64,000 nt of DNA, from positions 1 to 64,000 of the forward strand of contig JAJRRT010000076.1 in assembly GCA_024279255.1 (NCBI GenBank). The letters run 5' to 3'. Under the pieces are notes generated by a model. That model searched no databases. It was not told where the DNA came from and saw only the letters and a program-made list of their open reading frames with translations. A program made the position numbers and the translations under genes. Origin of the DNA: Deltaproteobacteria bacterium. GTDB taxonomy: Bacteria; Desulfobacterota; Desulfuromonadia; Desulfuromonadales; Geopsychrobacteraceae. Of this stretch, positions 61,920-64,000 are shown one piece after another. The number at the start of each line of letters is the position of its first letter. Position 1 is the first letter of the stretch.

Positions 61920-64000
61920 ATGCGTAACCCGGAGGTTGAGAGAGCACAGTTCACAACCTTGGTGGGGGTTCTTTCTCTTATCATCATGGCTGTTTTTGCT
62001 GCTGAAGTTACAATTATGCAGCTTTACAGCGATCTTTTTGCAACCATATCCGTTTTTCAACGTGCATTTCTTGATGCTTCTACTCTGGTTCTGTTTATTG
62101 CCCTGCCGCTTTGGTTCTTCATCTTCAGTCCTACGTTTCGTGACAAAATTCAGGTCGATGGTGGTTATTCCTCTGTTGCCTTTTCCTTGTATATTAAGGT
62201 GCTTGCCGGACTTTACCTGATCCAGCTTGTCATTATGCTATTTCTGCCCGAAATCATGGCACACATCCCTTTAAAATTTGAAAATCTGATTGATGGTGCA
62301 CTGACGGCTTTTTTTGCTACTCCTCTTTTTGCTTGGCTGCTTTATCGACTGGAAATTCATTATCGGCTCGAGCCTTTGGCCGATTTTTTGAACGCGCCAA
62401 TAACCTTGTACGTTTTACTCCTCTTTATGATCTTTCTCGCTGATCTCCTGCAAGAGATTATCTTTCCACTGTTGAATTTGAACCTTATCGAAATTCAATA
62501 TGAGTTACTTGACTCATTGGTAACAGTCGCCTTTATCGCACCCTTGCTCTTGATACTGATTGTTCGACCGCTCAGGCGTATGGCCGAATCCAAAGAAGCC
62601 AGAATCAATGCAGTTTACGACCAGGTGGTTGATGCCATTGTGAAAATTGATCATGACGGAATCATTGAATCTTTCAATCTGGCCGCCCAGAATATTTTTG
62701 GCTTTCAGTCTGAGGAGATGATTGGAAGGCCTGCGTCTTTGTTGCTTGACTGCGGACAGATAGACCTTGCCGCAGTTCTTCAACAGTTAAGCAATGGAGA
62801 ACCTGGGGTTCACCTTGATTTTAGTGAACTGACCTCAAAATGTCAGGATGGAGGCAGCCTGACGCTCAACGTGTCGATCAGTAAGATTAGCCTGGATGGA
62901 CCTACTGAGTTTTTACTTTTGCTGCGCGATATATCGCAAAACAAAGCAACAGAGGCGGCACTTCTCGCAACAGATGCGATTTTTCGAGAAATTTTCAATC
63001 AGACCGAGGACGCTATAATTTTCTTTGAACCCGGCAGTGGTGAAATTCTGGACGTAAACATTACGGCCGAAACTCTTTATGGCTTCACAAAGGCGGAATT
63101 GCGGGATGCGGGAGCTAGAGCATTTTGTGATGAAGAGGCATATCGACGCTTTCTTGGTTTAATTGCTGATATCAATGAGAACGGAAACGCCCAGATTGAT
63201 CGCTTGGTTAATTATAAAAAAGATGGGCGATCAATTATTGTCTCACTTCGCGGCAAGATGATGTCCCTACAGGGTGCTAAGGTTATTTATTCTAGTGCTC
63301 GCGATATTACCAACAGAACCAAGCTTGAGAATGAAGCCAGAGAAATTCAGTCTAAACTGATTCATGCAAATAAAATGACATCACTCGGACTATTGGTGTC
63401 AGGTGTCGCCCATGAAATTAATAATCCTAACAATTTAGTTCTTTCGAACGCACAACTGTTAGCAAAAATATGGCGAGATTCACAAATTGTACTGCAGCAA
63501 TATTTTCGTGAGAATGGTGAATTTGTTTTGGGCGGTATCCCATTTAGTGAGCTTGATGAGCATATTCCTGAATTATTCAGTGGGATAACCGATGGATCTC
63601 AAAGAATTAATGCTATCGTTGGTGATCTCAAGCGTTTTGTGCGTCAAGATGATACTCAATATTCGAATGATGTAGATCTTAACGCTGTTGCTGTTTCCGC
63701 TGTATCAATGCTTCATTATGAGCTTGCCAAATATACTGATAATTTTCAAAGTACATTGTCGCCAGAATTGCCGATGGTCAAGGGCAGTGGGCGCCAACTT
63801 GGACAAGTTATTGTTAATTTGTTGATGAACGCTTGTCAGGCTTTGCCAGATAAGAGTTGTGCTGTTTTGCTTGAAACCAGTTTTGACCCTCAAGAGCAGA
63901 TAGTTAAGGTGAGTGTGCATGATCATGGCAGCGGCTTGCCTGAAGGGTTAAAAGAAAAAATTCTCGAACCTTTCTTTACGACTAAAATGGATTCTGGTGG
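61920..64000 (+). CDS. Membrane PAS sensor histidine kinase, C-terminus beyond window
   Basis: The ATG at 61920, behind an upstream short frame, begins MRNPEVERAQFTTLVGVLSL. About six membrane spans fill residues 15-215. PAS domains follow (about 228-340 and 345-465), then the HisKA box GVAHEINNPNN with phospho-accepting histidine near residue 497, and an ATPase domain with N-box VNLLMNACQ (about 630) and G1 HDHGSGLPEGL. The window ends at residue 693, shortly after the F-box region EPFFTTK. It autophosphorylates and passes phosphate to an unseen response regulator. Confidence 0.85.
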   Translation, partial: MRNPEVERAQFTTLVGVLSLIIMAVFAAEVTIMQLYSDLFATISVFQRAFLDASTLVLFIALPLWFFIFSPTFRDKIQVDGGYSSVAFSLYIKVLAGLYLIQLVIMLFLPEIMAHIPLKFENLIDGALTAFFATPLFAWLLYRLEIHYRLEPLADFLNAPITLYVLLLFMIFLADLLQEIIFPLLNLNLIEIQYELLDSLVTVAFIAPLLLILIVRPLRRMAESKEARINAVYDQVVDAIVKIDHDGIIESFNLAAQNIFGFQSEEMIGRPASLLLDCGQIDLAAVLQQLSNGEPGVHLDFSELTSKCQDGGSLTLNVSISKISLDGPTEFLLLLRDISQNKATEAALLATDAIFREIFNQTEDAIIFFEPGSGEILDVNITAETLYGFTKAELRDAGARAFCDEEAYRRFLGLIADINENGNAQIDRLVNYKKDGRSIIVSLRGKMMSLQGAKVIYSSARDITNRTKLENEAREIQSKLIHANKMTSLGLLVSGVAHEINNPNNLVLSNAQLLAKIWRDSQIVLQQYFRENGEFVLGGIPFSELDEHIPELFSGITDGSQRINAIVGDLKRFVRQDDTQYSNDVDLNAVAVSAVSMLHYELAKYTDNFQSTLSPELPMVKGSGRQLGQVIVNLLMNACQALPDKSCAVLLETSFDPQEQIVKVSVHDHGSGLPEGLKEKILEPFFTTKMDSG

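Overview
The window is a chromosomal segment of an anaerobic deltaproteobacterium, most likely from the Desulfuromonas/Geobacter/Pelobacter group. The grounds are a tungsten-type aldehyde:ferredoxin oxidoreductase, a 115-kDa-class NAD-glutamate dehydrogenase, sigma-54 control with a TyrR-like activator, and a group III phosphofructokinase. The genus assignment is inference from gene content.

Region 1 (1-15.1 kb) is an amino-acid catabolism locus. It has a partial LivH and a LivK amino-acid ABC uptake system. A very large glutamate dehydrogenase and an APC amino-acid permease share an operon with a sigma-54 promoter (7288-7303). A PAS/AAA+ sigma-54 activator follows, and then a rightward run of a class III (GABA-type) aminotransferase, a TIGR04076-like small protein, a family III CoA-transferase, a MoaD/ThiS-like protein and an aldehyde:ferredoxin oxidoreductase. 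Together they suggest an omega-amino-acid (GABA-like) pathway: transamination to a semialdehyde, ferredoxin-linked oxidation to the acid, CoA activation, and recycling of glutamate by the dehydrogenase.

Region 2 (15.2-22.4 kb) is housekeeping: an MscS channel, threonine synthase, a malic enzyme with a phosphotransacetylase-like tail, a YfcE-type phosphodiesterase, and an ExbB/ExbD pair.

Region 3 (22443-57992, 35.55 kb) is a genomic island inserted inside the host 6-phosphofructokinase gene. The first 15 codons of pfkA (MSKTIAILTGGGDCP) lie left of the island and the rest (PGLNAVIRG...) lies right of it. A 6-bp repeat GTCCAG marks both junctions, long imperfect inverted repeats lie at both ends, and joining the junctions restores the pfkA frame exactly. 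Just inside the right end the island carries a complete, divergent 6-phosphofructokinase gene, apparently replacing the gene it breaks. The left end encodes the mobility module: two large tyrosine-recombinase-like proteins, two coiled-coil proteins, a RecD2-like helicase and a third tyrosine recombinase, tightly coupled. The cargo is defensive. It includes a type II CBASS (CapV, DncV-like CD-NTase, Cap2, Cap3), an RloC-like zinc-hook anticodon nuclease next to a type I restriction-modification operon (hsdM-hsdS-small gene-hsdR-M48 peptidase), a group of small RHH-like genes with a DEDDh exonuclease, a UPF0489 protein, a second CBASS-like pair (CD-NTase plus S-4TM pore protein) with an AlbA/Schlafen-type protein, and an orphan DUF6088 regulator. 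Several cargo blocks are bordered by related short repeats and hairpins, suggesting that they were acquired as cassettes.

Region 4 (58-64 kb) returns to the host chromosome: the 3' part of pfkA, a membrane-anchored GAF/chemoreceptor-like protein, a Crp/Fnr regulator and the start of a PAS sensor histidine kinase that runs off the window.
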